Assembly (NCBI GenBank): GCA_032622095.1
Contig: CP136069.1
Coordinates: 68,657,319 to 68,721,318, forward strand
Source: Siphonodentalium dalli
Taxonomy: Eukaryota > Mollusca > Scaphopoda > Gadilida > Siphonodentaliidae
Direction: 5' to 3'
Length of the DNA stretch: 64,000 nucleotides
The notes beneath the pieces are model-generated. The model worked only from the letters and a program-made list of their open reading frames with translations, was not told the origin of the DNA and did not search any database. The position numbers and the translations under genes are program-made. Positions 52,526-62,221 of this stretch are shown piece after piece (position 1 is the stretch's first letter; each line of letters opens with the position of its first letter).

Positions 52526-55500
52526 GTAAAAATAAATGCTCAGTCATATCAAATTTGACCCTCAATAGTAAAGCTGTACTAAAATTCTTACCAATTAAAG
52601 CTTATATTTCATACTCAGGAAAATTTCTTCCAAATTGCTTCAGTTTTAGAATTTATTTAACCCTTTTATGATGGGAGCTGTGCTGGTACAGCATTAGATA
52701 TCATGTGCCAGTGAATTCTCTTATACATGCGAGTCTCAATTTTGCATATGCATGTATGAGAGAATGCACTGGCTTACAACTTACAAGGTCAAGATCAATA
52801 TTTTTGTTAGGCCAATGTATTCTCTTATATATGCGAGGTTCCCTATGGTAGACTCGCATATATATAAGATAATGCATTGGCACAGGGTTTTTCCAAAATT
52901 CAGGAAGCTCCAGTCATGGAAGGGTTAATACATCTTCGGCCCATTTTTGTCCGCCGACCCGACATATAAAACCCCAAAAGTTGGTGTCCGGATGATAACT
53001 TTAGTAGAGTTAATCAGATTTAAACCAAATTTGGTATGTGTCTTTCTCCCAGCAAAAGACAGGTCAAGTTCGAATTCGGGTTGCGCCCGCCAATTTTCAC
53101 CAGAGTTATGTCCCTTTTTTACTTAGAATTTTGGCAATTTGAGGTTTCCGGATGATAAATGTAAATGTGTACTGAATGAAATTAAATTTGGTATATGTAG
53201 GTTTACTAGCACAAAAGACAGATCAAATTCGATTTCGTGTTCCGCCATGCCAATTTTTATGCTCAAACAACAGTCGTATCAAGCCGACGCTTAGAGGCGG
53301 ACATGAGGTCTACCGACCTTTTATTTAAAATTGGTTGCGTTTTACTGAGTCAGCTGCAACCCCAGTGATATATGTATGATTTGAAATGTTGCACCTAACT
53401 TGATAGCCGCATACATTGGCCGTATTCGTCTGTGAAAGCCTGCTAAAGTCCGGGGGCATATTTAGTTTCCCAGCGATGCTATTGTTGACATATTTTAATA
53501 ATCCTTTTGATGACTTAATAATTCACTGACTAATAGTTCACTTCAAAATGGCTTAGCAATTGTTTTAGTGCCCTGTTTTCGCCTGCAGGTAATCCAGATT
53601 ACGAGTCAATGCTGCGCACCATCGCTTTACTTGAGTCACAGCGGACACAAGCAATCAAAGATCTTGACACCTTACATGACGCTCAGAGAGAGGCCCTCGC
53701 TAACCCTGTGTCATTCGTCGAGAAACTCCAGAAAGGAGATGGGCTAAACATCCCGAAACCTCAGACGATTCCCAGTCTACCTCTGATAAATTGGGAGAAA
53801 TATACGAACAATATGGTATACAAAAGCCTCGCCATGCACTGTCACACAACTCGACTGAAGAATAAAGTTCTCAGCATGCAAGAAGAAAGTAATTAGATTA
53901 TAATTCATAAATTCAAGTTGAATCGTTGTCTCTTAAACTTTCATTTTGATTGGTCAAGAACTTTTGTTTTTGATTCGACATCAACACTTCCTCATGGATG
54001 AAATAATTTTGAGTTGAGAATGTTGTGATTGGCAACGTTCATCAAATACATCACCGCACAGCCAGGAGTCCTGTAATTGAGCGCAAGCTTGTTTACTATA
54101 GATACAGCTGTCATGGATTTACAGTAAGTTGTTTGGGTCTGTTCCGAGTAGCCCCATGGAATATACCGGTAACCAGAGATTTGATGCACAGCCGCACAGG
54201 CAGTAATGCCCTAAATAATCGACTCCTTAACCACAGCAGAATTATGGGTAATTTTTCAGGATTTATTCGGAAATGTGGCTCGTTGCCATTCATCATAAAG
54301 CTCTCAGTGAGAGCTTTCCGGTGAGTGGCCACAAGCCATATTTCCGAATAAATCCTGAAAGATTACCCATAATTCTGATGTGGTTAAGGAGTCGATTATA
54401 TAGGGCATTACTGTACTAAGGAGATCTCAATTCGTGTAATGCTGTTAAAAAGTGCTTTTACAGCTGTTTATTTAGACTTTTTGGCGAGTTGTATTAATAT
54501 TTGATATAGACTTACCTGTTTTGTTGGATATTTGGATATTCGAGCATGGCAAAAATTTGAGAACTCGCTGACAATTTCACAAACAGTTTTCACGCTTGAA
54601 TCCCCAAATATCAAATGGCAAAGTACATTTATCTGTCTCGGCTTATGATGTTCAAAGTTGACATTATGCCTAGCATCTATCGCTTTAATTTTGCTCCCAA
54701 TATAAAGTTACCATGGGCTGGTAAGTATATATTATCCTCATATTATCAATCCTTGAAATAGTGTGTCTGTCATGTCAGATACAGTAATGCTCTAATTAAT
54801 CGACTCCTTAACCACAGCAGAATTATGGGTAACTTTTCAGGATTTAGTCGGAAATATGGCTTGTTGCCATTCATCAGAAAGCTCTCGGGGAGAGCTTTCC
54901 GATGAATGGCAACAAGCCATATTTCTGACTAAATCCTGCTGTGGTTAAGGGGTAGAATACTTAGAGCATTACTGTACACCATTTCAAGGCTTGCATTTGT
55001 ACACACAGACTTTACTTCTTCTTTGAATAGCAGCTTGCCAAGCCTTGAATAGTGTGTCTGTCATTTGCAGACTGAGGTCACCGGAGGGTGAATTTAGTGA
55101 CACACAGCAGGCTAGCATCACTAACAGGGATGGGGTAATCGTATTTTGTATTTGTAAATGGTTACAATTTATGAAGTATTTGTATTGTATTTCAATAAAT
55201 TCACCCTCTGGGGACCTCATTCTGCTTAGGCCTCATCTTCTTGTCTGGGAAGTATATATTGTCTCAAATTAACATTGTTTTTAGTTAATTTTTTCCCTTC
55301 TGTTCAGTTTCTAGATCCCGTAATTTGCAGAAAATAAAATGAATAATCAATGTGACTGATGGGTAGTCAGAACATGGTAATCATAATGAAATTGTATTTA
55401 TGACTGGAGTCATAAATTCATTTTCATTATAACTACCATGTTGTTGGCATCGTTCATAGAGCACACAAGTGTATTTTGCACTAATCCATGGCTCAAATTC

Positions 55501-58500
55501 ATTCATTTGTTCCATATATTCTGTTGAGTTTAAAAGGAGATGGTCCCATAAATGGTCGGATTTAGTGTACAGTACCGCTTGAAGATAACAAACAATTAAA
55601 CTAATTACAATGTTGACTGGTTAGAGCAGTTCACAAGATTTGTGTCTCACCAGACCCCTCCCCCAACTTTGGTCAAAATATTCAACATTTGGAAATTTCA
55701 TGCCTGACACAACATTAGTTGGAAATTTTACACCACATATAGGTCGACATTGTTCTCATTGTTTTATTTTTATACGCATACAGTAATGCCCTAAGTAATC
55801 AACTCTATAAGAGGGCCCCTTCCCCCTCCCCCTTGAGTCCGGAATCCAGTTTTAAAATGACGCTGGAATCCGGAATCCAGCTTCAAATTGACCCTGGAAT
55901 CCGGAATCCAGTTTAAGAAACAAATACCAATTTCACGTTAAGTTTACATGATATTATAGATTAGTTTTGTGATACCCATAATATATGAGCAGGTGGATGC
56001 TCGCATCCCGGTCCCACATATAAAGGCACCCCCGTCTTGAACCACGGTAGTGGAAACTTCACCAATGAGGTCCAGAGCAGTCTACCTTGCGGCAGTTTAC
56101 AAAATGTTAGGATAAGAGTAACAAAGGTATAGAATGTGCGTCTAGACTTCCTTGGATTAACCGATCTTTATCACATTCCCGTGTAAAAACTAATAAATAA
56201 AACGCTCTTTATATGGGCGTGATATATATATTGACCCAGAATTAATACCCCGATGTGATAACACATGTAAAACCCTCGGGTGGACTCCAAACTCGAACCC
56301 AACCTGCACCGGATCAGTAATCCCAGTAAAACCAGTTTGGACTTACCAATGCCCTCACATGGGGACGCACATGGAAGGAAATCCCAACAAAAAAAGGGGG
56401 CCCTATTCTATAGCGGAAATTGGCAGGCGGTCACCGAACATGTGGTCCCGGCCTGCACTCTGTGTTAGAAAACCCAAATACTAAATTAAGTTTAGAAAGT
56501 TGATACGTATCTTAAGCCACCACACATAAACCAACACCGAATGATGGATGGACAGACAGCTGGACAGATCAATAATGCGCACGCTCCGCTAGAAAATTGG
56601 GGATTAATCTATGATTACATATTGATTTTGATATATAAATATATGCATGTAGCACGGGAGTTGGAGCTCTCGATAATATGTATATATCCACTGGTAGTCA
56701 AACAATACACATCCATGTATTTGCATGCGTGTATATGGCCGCTTGGGTCCCAGATAATAATATTAACAATCATGCTTAACACATCGCATGTAAACCGCCA
56801 AATTTTCACGGAAATATAATTGGCAGTAAATCATCCAAATTGTATTGCTATGTCTTTGGGGCAATTTTTGAGATATGTTGCCGCAAATAATGACCGGAAA
56901 GATAAAGAGTACCGTATACAAACGAATTTATACGGACTTAAGTCCTATAAGAGTGTGCATCAGATTGGATCCCATATAAAAGTCATGATATTATGATCTA
57001 TTATGACCAAATGAGGAACCAAATCGCAATATTTCACTCGAAATGGAATCCGTTTATATAAATACATGAATCCGGAATCCAGCTTAATTTGTGTCTTGAA
57101 TCCGGCGTACGGGTCCAAAATGGGTCGAATCCGGCGTACGAAAAGGGGGGGAAGGGGCCCTCCTATAACCACAGCAGAATTATGGGTAACTTTTCAGGAT
57201 TTAGTCGGAAATATGGCTTGTTGCCATTCATCGGAAAGCTCTTGTCGAGAGCTTTCCGATGAATGGCAACAAGCCATATTTCCGACTAAATCCTGAAAAG
57301 TTACCCATAATTCTGCAGTGGTTATGGAGTCGATTAATTAGGGCATTACTGTATTATGTTGTTGGTTCATCCGTCCGCCTGTCGAGCCTTTTGCTTTTTT
57401 TCGTTTCCGGATGATAACTTTAGTAAATCTGAACTGAATGGAATGAAATTTGGAATGTGGCTTTACTATAACATAATACAGGTCAAGTTCAAATTTTGGT
57501 TGCTCCCACCAATTTTTTCCGGAGTTATGGCCAATTTTGTTGGAATTACCACGGACGTATTTTGGCACACAAAGCGATGCTCTTGTTCTTTGATGTTATG
57601 GTTTGATATTTTCAAATTTAAAGAAGCATGTTTTATTTAAACTGCATCTTATGTTGAAATTTTTTTGAAAACTTGATACACAAATGCAAGCCATCATTAC
57701 TGTCTTATATAAAATTCACACACTGTAGATTCTGGTGGTTTGAATGACAGCGGTGATCCAGAGAGTGAAGTGATACCGGTCAGAGGTCGTGTGATGAAGG
57801 GCGACTCTAAATCAGAAACATTCAACAAACTGTGGACCGTTGAAGAACAAAAACGGTAGGTAGTGGTTACTGCCACATAAAATTGCTTGACACATTGCTG
57901 AAACTTAAAATTATATCATCACAACCAATCAAATTTGTTCTTTGTAAACTTTACAGAAAATCTGAAATTGGTCGCTTTAAATGACTGCGAAATTGGTCGC
58001 TTTAAATGACCGCGATCATGGTATTGCTTGCTTTAAAGATTTAAACAGATACATCCAATATAGCAATGTCTCAGGATGATCACTTTACAATTACACCTTT
58101 GAACTTCGCTTGATACTTTCTCACCATTTCCCATTTCTCTATTCAATTTGGAAAGATTTTTAAGTGGCAGCAACACGAATGTTGCTGCCACTTAACACAT
58201 TTAAGTAGTAGTAATCGCTTTGAAAAAGGAAAAAAATCATATGTTTCTGCTAATGGGTTTAAAAAATATTATTGTCGTTAGGCAGGTAAAATGTAAACAA
58301 AATTGTTTTTATTGATTTTTAAATAATACGGTCCTCTCAATGGTAACCTTCCATATATGAACACCCATCCCAGGCAAGTCGTCTTAGGTTATCATATTCT
58401 ATATTCTTTTCCATAAGCTCTTGTTGGTTAGTCTTATCAGTTGTAATGAGGCAAGACATGTAGCATGCCCAAAGAGTATTTATTCTGAGGAACGAACATA

Positions 58501-61500
58501 CTGTTAAGTACATGTACATGTACATGAGGTGATATTTTCAGCGCACAATTATTTCTTTCATAAACAGGAACATCTAACATAAAGTTCCGAAAAGGGGTCA
58601 TTAGTGTGCAAGAAAAAAATGGCAAATGGAATTTACAGATCTCAATAAAATGTACCGGTATAGATTAGGGGCTTTCAAATAGGGTCCGTTTGCAAAGCTG
58701 AAAAAAGGGTCATTTTGTATTAAGCCTAAGTGGCAGGGCCACTTTTTAATTTGTTAGTCTACAGATAATTGTTTTCAAAGGAGGAGGGTAATATTAAATA
58801 TAAAATGTTCATAGTATATAAAAAATCAGTTAGGAACATAAAAAAAATCTTAAATTGTAATTGAATGTATTAAGTACATATCAATTTTCGATGTACATGT
58901 AATTGTGAATTGATCGAGTCTGTAATAGACATGAAAGAAGGCCTTCGGAGAATATGTTAAAATATTAGTATCCTACTAATTGTTCAGAAAAGGCTCCTTC
59001 TAATTGTTGAACAAGGGAATATCTTGCACGTTAATCCTAATATGCCCTGTCACTAACTCATGGCCATATTGGATACCCACCAGGTCCGGTTCCGTGGTTT
59101 TAGTGCGACAGGTCAAAGTTTTTGAGTAGCATTCCATATATGGAAGTCATGAATAATTTAAAAGATCCATATATGGAAATGCTACTCCAAAACTTTGACC
59201 AGTGGCACTAAAATCATGGAACCGGGGCTGGATGAATCTCTGAAACCACGGAACAGAGCTGGATGAATCCAATAAGGCTACAAACAGTGATCTCGCTTAT
59301 TACAGTGAGAAATGGTTTTATATTATATTCTGGCCTTCTCGAGTAATTTTTATTCAACTATTCGGCCAATTTGACTTTGAGGAAATAAAATAAGTGCTGA
59401 TTGCTAAATTTTAGGATCCCTAAACCAACAGAATAAGAAGTAAAGGCCCAAATCTCTATATATATAAAAGAGTTGGATCTGTCTGTCCATCTGTCTGTTT
59501 TTGATTTTTCTCCCAGACCCCTGGATCAATTTATACAAATTTGGTGTGGTGACTCAGGGCACCTCCAGTGGGTGTTATAATGGCATTAGGTTTTCATAAA
59601 TTTGATTTTAAAAAAATTTAATTTAAAGAAAAAAAATGAAAATATTGCTTTTTGGTTGAATTGAGCAAGGAGTTCAATCCAAAAAGAAAATTAAAAAATT
59701 TAAATGATAAAAATGTGTGCAAGGTGCACAATGGGCCGGCATTGAATAAAGGTTCCCTGAGAGTGAGCCTGTCTAAGATCAAAATGTGCGCTTCCCTATC
59801 ACGCAATATCTAGCCTCTCCAACGCTGAATAAAGACTCCAAGATGGGAGCCTGTTTCAGCTAGTATCATATAAAGCCACTAACTCATTTCATAAGACCAA
59901 TATGGTATAGTGTATTTATTGACTTTGTTTGTCGTTCTGTCCGTCTATCGAAGTATATACATGTATCTCAGTCATGGGTTATCAGATCTGAATGAAAATT
60001 GATATGTAGGTTCATGACAGAGGCGGACTGGTCGATCGGGAGACCGGGAAATTTCCGGAGGCCGGAAAAATTCTGATTCCACGTGATTTTCTATCAAGCG
60101 AGAATCCGAGGGTTTTTTTTACGGTTTGGGGGGGTTGGGGGGGGGTCACAAATGAAACCGACGTGCGCCGCCACATGTGTTGTTTAACCAGCCGTGTATC
60201 CAATAAGATGGTACTCTTCTCACATAAATTCATGAGGGCAGAGGCGGACTGCATGGCCGATCGGGAGACCGGGAAAATTCCGGACGTGGGCCGCCACATG
60301 TGTTGTTTAACCAGCCGAATTGGCTAATCGTAATTTTGACATTAAATGAACTTGTCGGCATCATATAACACCACGTAAAGACCCCATTAATCTCGAGATT
60401 TTAACGGTAACTCCCAGCTGTAAATCCCCAAAAAATTCTTACGCACCCCTCCCCCAATTGAAATTTACAAGAAAATAGGAACGCTTCAGTTGATGCCAGT
60501 CTATTTATCGGATTCGAGATTTTCTTGTATAGTTTTCAAAATGTTCTCACCCCGGGCCGAACAACCATGAACAGCCCGGTGTGTCCTGGTCTCTTGTCCG
60601 CCGAGTGCATTTGTCTGGAGTTAGACCGCTAGATGTTAGATTTTATGCAATTTTTCAGGTAAAAATATCTGAATGGTCTCATACCGGGAATATATAGAAC
60701 CATGGTTTATGAATATATATGATATTAGACCAGAGGTGCAAATGGAATTATGCAAAAACATGTATTTGGTCTGCATCTGATTCAAGGGGGGGGGGGGGTG
60801 CAAATGGAATTATGCAAAAATATGTATTTGGTCTGATTCTGATTCAATGGGGGGGGGGTGCAGTTGGAATTTTCCAAGGTGGACTGTGGTTGTTTGATCA
60901 AAGGAAATTGACCTGCACTGTCGCAAGCAATCAAACAATCAAATAATGAACACAAATAATACATCTTATTGTGTGTATGGGTGGTCATGTGACGAACTGT
61001 TCAACTGATCATGGACTGTGAAGTATGATTTAACATATTCTGAAACAAATCCCATTTGCAGAATGATGTCCCCAGAGGGAGAATTTAGGGACACTATCCC
61101 ACACAGTGGGCTAGCATCACCAAATTCACCCTCTGTGGACCTCATTATATTTAGGCCTCAACTAGAGCTAGGATCAGATTGAAGTTCCCCAGTTGAAGTT
61201 GGTGATGTTCACCCATTAGTCACCTTGATTATGCATTTTATCATCTTCAAATTAGGGGATATAGCAACTGAACAGAAGGGAAAAAGTAACTAAAAACAAT
61301 TTTAATTTGAGACTATAGATACTTCGCAGAAGATGAGGCCTAAGCAGATGAGGTCCCCAGAGGGTGAATTTGGTGATGCTAGCCCACTGTACAGGATAGC
61401 ATCACTAAATTCATCGTCTGGGGACGTCATTCTGCAAATGTCAGACACACTTAATCTTGATGTTGATAAAGGCCAGGCAGCCGAATGCAAGAGAAAGATT

Positions 61501-61625
61501 TATTTACTCAACCAATTTATAATTTCAGACTTGAGGCATTGTTGATAGAGTACCCACCTGGTGAAATTGAGTCTAAGCGATGGCATAAGATTGCGACTGC
61601 ACTGGGTAACAGAACGCCACAACAG
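52279..61625 (+). CDS. ZZZ3: ZZZ3 orthologue, first four coding exons (Myb/SANT part; 3' end outside)
   Basis: ZZZ3 is the ZZ- and Myb/SANT-containing subunit of the nuclear ATAC histone acetyltransferase complex; its ZZ domain reads the H3 tail. Coding exons: 52279-52525 (phase 1), 53589-53888 (phase 1), 57729-57855 (phase 2) and 61529-61625 (phase 0), together 771 nt or 257 codons with GT/AG borders. Exon 1 is acidic with DQDT repeats. Exon 2 contains [17 protein letters not shown] and [17 protein letters not shown], matching the family's conserved helical region. Exons 3 and 4 encode [12 protein letters not shown] and [18 protein letters not shown] with [15 protein letters not shown], the start of the ZZZ3 SANT domain. 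The start ATG follows an acceptor by 11 bases; upstream coding exons cannot be excluded. The rest of SANT and the ZZ domain should lie beyond base 64000. Confidence 0.88.
52661..52924. mobile_element. piggyBac-like MITE, TTAA-flanked
   Basis: TTAA flanks both sides (52657-52660 and 52925-52928). Ends are CCCTTTTATGATGGGAGCT and the complement of CCCTTCCATGACTGGAGCT. Two internal hairpins (ATTCTCTTATACATGCGA and ATTCTCTTATATATGCGA with mirrors) lie back to back. TTAA duplications with CCCTT ends are typical of piggyBac. It lies in the first visible ZZZ3 intron. Confidence 0.75.
52975..53265 (+). repeat. Two copies of the GGATGATAACTT-family repeat
   Basis: CCGGATGATAACTTTAG, AAATTTGGTATGTG, GACAGGTCAAGTTCGAATTC and CACCAGAGTTATGTCCC occur once; the block then repeats with changes from about 53147. 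Confidence 0.7.
53589..53888 (+). CDS. ZZZ3: ZZZ3 coding exon 2
   Basis: Acceptor CGCCTGCAG; 300 nt; ends CAAGAAGAAA before GTAATT. Contains the ZZZ3-typical [14 protein letters not shown] and PLINWEKY motifs. Confidence 0.85.
54201..54414. mobile_element. Palindromic MITE, copy B
   Basis: CAGTAATGCCCTAAATAATCG to CGATTATATAGGGCATTACTG; the same body as copy A with more substitutions (for example TTATTCGGAAATGTGG). In ZZZ3 intron 2. Confidence 0.85.
54780..54976. mobile_element. Palindromic MITE, copy C (20-bp internal deletion)
   Basis: Left half as in the other copies. In the right half, AAATCCTG joins directly to CTGTGGTTAAGG, so about 20 bp between two CTG triplets are missing. In ZZZ3 intron 2. 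Confidence 0.85.
55067..55240. repeat. Hairpin element (CACCCTCTGGGGAC family), interrupted
   Basis: GGTCACCGGAGGGTGAATTTAG pairs with AAATTCACCCTCTGGGGACC. About 85 bp (GGGATGGGGTAATCGTATTT and following) separate the halves and may be an insertion. Related copies are at 61068-61150 and 61345-61440. Confidence 0.65.
55781..57353. mobile_element. Palindromic MITE, copy D, split by an insertion
   Basis: The left tip CAGTAATGCCCTAAGTAATC continues after 55810 only at 57169 with CCACAGCAGAATTATGGG. The rest of the palindrome then runs to GGCATTACTGTA. The interrupting element is 55811-57162. Confidence 0.85.
55811..57162. mobile_element. 1.35-kb TIR element nested in MITE copy D
   Basis: Ends GAGGGCCCCTTCCCCC and GGGGGAAGGGGCCCTC are exact inverted repeats. 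CTATAA flanks both sides (55805-55810, 57163-57168). Subterminal CCGGAATCCAG motifs occur several times at both ends. No recognisable transposase; superfamily unassigned. Confidence 0.8.
57395..57540 (+). repeat. GGATGATAACTT-family repeat
   Basis: CCGGATGATAACTTTAGTAA, GGAATGAAATTTGGAATGTGG, CAGGTCAAGTTCAAATTTTGG and CCGGAGTTATGGCC, in the same order as other copies. Confidence 0.7.
57729..57855 (+). CDS. ZZZ3: ZZZ3 coding exon 3 (start of SANT)
   Basis: Acceptor CACTGTAG and donor GTAGGT bracket 127 nt. [19 protein letters not shown] leads into [14 protein letters not shown], helix 1 of the SANT/Myb domain with its conserved tryptophan. Confidence 0.88.
57961..58015. repeat. Short tandem duplication
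   Basis: GAAATTGGTCGCTTTAAATGAC occurs in two near-identical adjacent copies of about 24 bp, in ZZZ3 intron 3. Confidence 0.7.
58160..58195. repeat. Perfect 16-bp palindrome
   Basis: TTAAGTGGCAGCAACA, a CGAA loop, then TGTTGCTGCCACTTAA. The loop is too short for a typical microRNA precursor. It resembles an intrinsic hairpin or the core of a tiny foldback, in ZZZ3 intron 3. Confidence 0.85.
58196..59085. other. ZZZ3 intron 3 sequence
   Basis: No exon or element recognised; a TACATGTACATGTACATG microsatellite lies near 58510. Confidence 0.4.
59088..59232. repeat. Foldback element with 60-bp arms
   Basis: CCGGTTCCGTGGTTTTAGTG and GGTCAAAGTTTTTGAGTAGC pair with GCTACTCCAAAACTTTGACC and CACTAAAATCATGGAACCGG. 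Each arm ends at the loop in CCATATATGG. Confidence 0.8.
59450..60000. other. Diverged repeat sequence
   Basis: GTCTGTCCATCTGTCTG, ACAAATTTGGTGTGG and GTCGTTCTGTCCGTCTATCG resemble the leading ends of the GGATGATAACTT repeat family. GTGCACAATGGGCCGG and gene-poor sequence follow. Confidence 0.4.
60019..60315. repeat. Direct repeat with GGAGACCGGGAAA motif
   Basis: CAGAGGCGGACTG, CGATCGGGAGACCGGGAAA and GCCGCCACATGTGTTGTTTA occur twice (about 60019-60195 and 60239-60315). The first copy has a GGGTTGGGGGGGGGT tract. CAGAGGCG is a hAT-like start, but no inverted end was found. Confidence 0.6.
60480..60885. mobile_element. Reversed partial copy of the hAT at 541-1637
   Basis: In reverse complement it carries the same modules in the same order: CCACCTTGG-AAATTCCA, C-run units with TTGCATAATTCCATTTG, GGTCTAACTCCAGACAAATGC, then a degenerate ACACCGGGC palindrome and TATACAAGAAAATC. 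The terminal inverted repeats are missing. Confidence 0.75.
61068..61150. repeat. Hairpin element (CACCCTCTGGGGAC family)
   Basis: GTCCCCAGAGGGAGAATTTAG pairs with AAATTCACCCTCTGTGGACC; GGGCTAGCATCAC lies in the loop side. Confidence 0.65.
61345..61440. repeat. Hairpin element (CACCCTCTGGGGAC family)
   Basis: GAGGTCCCCAGAGGGTGAAT and GGTGATGCTAGCCC pair with GATAGCATCAC and ATTCATCGTCTGGGGACGTC. It ends about 88 bp before ZZZ3 exon 4. Sequence just upstream (61268-61330) mirrors 55250-55310. Confidence 0.7.
61529..61625 (+). CDS. ZZZ3: ZZZ3 coding exon 4 (SANT helices 1-3)
   Basis: Acceptor AATTTCAG. Encodes [14 protein letters not shown], then [18 protein letters not shown], the core of the ZZZ3 SANT domain. 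The donor after CAACAG is GTCATT, weak but in the expected place. Confidence 0.88.
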
Positions 61626-62020
61626 GTCATTCTAACACTACCTCAACTGTCAACAATATTTTCAGGGTTTCAGCTAGCCAATCTGTAGAATATTTTCTCT
61701 TGATAAGATGAAATTAAGTCTTTGCATGGCAAATTTTGGACCAGAGTTTTTTGGTTGCATTCAAGTTTCAGTACTGACGACTGTATTGTATGATTAATGC
61801 AATATATTCTTTCATAAATTGGCCATTTATTTCAATGCGGCAGTGTCTGAGACTCGCATAATATTTTTTATTTGGCTTAACACGTTCACTGCCGAAAACC
61901 AATTGGTAATTCCATCCCGTGTGCCAATATGGGATTTGATGTTTTGTCGATAGTAGTTGATATTTTACGTATGTATGAGTAATGGTTCAACCAATATCGG
62001 GTTATATGATGCTGAAACAT
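61626..62020. other. ZZZ3 intron after exon 4
   Basis: No further SANT exon found. TTAACACGTTCACTGCCG at about 61878 looks like a piggyBac-type end. Confidence 0.4.
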
Positions 62021-62031
62021 GTTATAAGGTT

Positions 62032-62118
62032 ACTACGAGATAACTCGTAGTCGGCAACTGGGACGGAATTTATTAGTGTTTCATCGCTGGTGCCAGCTAC
62101 GAGTTATCTCGCAGGTAA
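62032..62118. repeat. Hairpin element, left of a hAT
   Basis: TACGAGATAACTCGTAG and CTACGAGTTATCTCG form a stem around GGCAACTGGGACGGAATT. A reversed copy lies at 63592-63676. Confidence 0.75.
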
Positions 62119-62221
62119 ATACAATTACATTGTCAGTGGCTTAGATGACGAAGAGTGCTATACAGGTCCAAGCAAATGAATTTATACATGGTGACTTGTA
62201 CAGGCTATGTCGCATAAGATG

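Noticed and set aside
55045-55272. 75-aa ORF as an extra ZZZ3 exon
   Set aside because: It spans a hairpin repeat found elsewhere and lacks similarity to ZZZ3.
58160-58195. microRNA precursor or terminator
   Set aside because: The loop is only four bases and the stem 16 bp, too short for a typical precursor; intrinsic terminators do not apply to animal introns.
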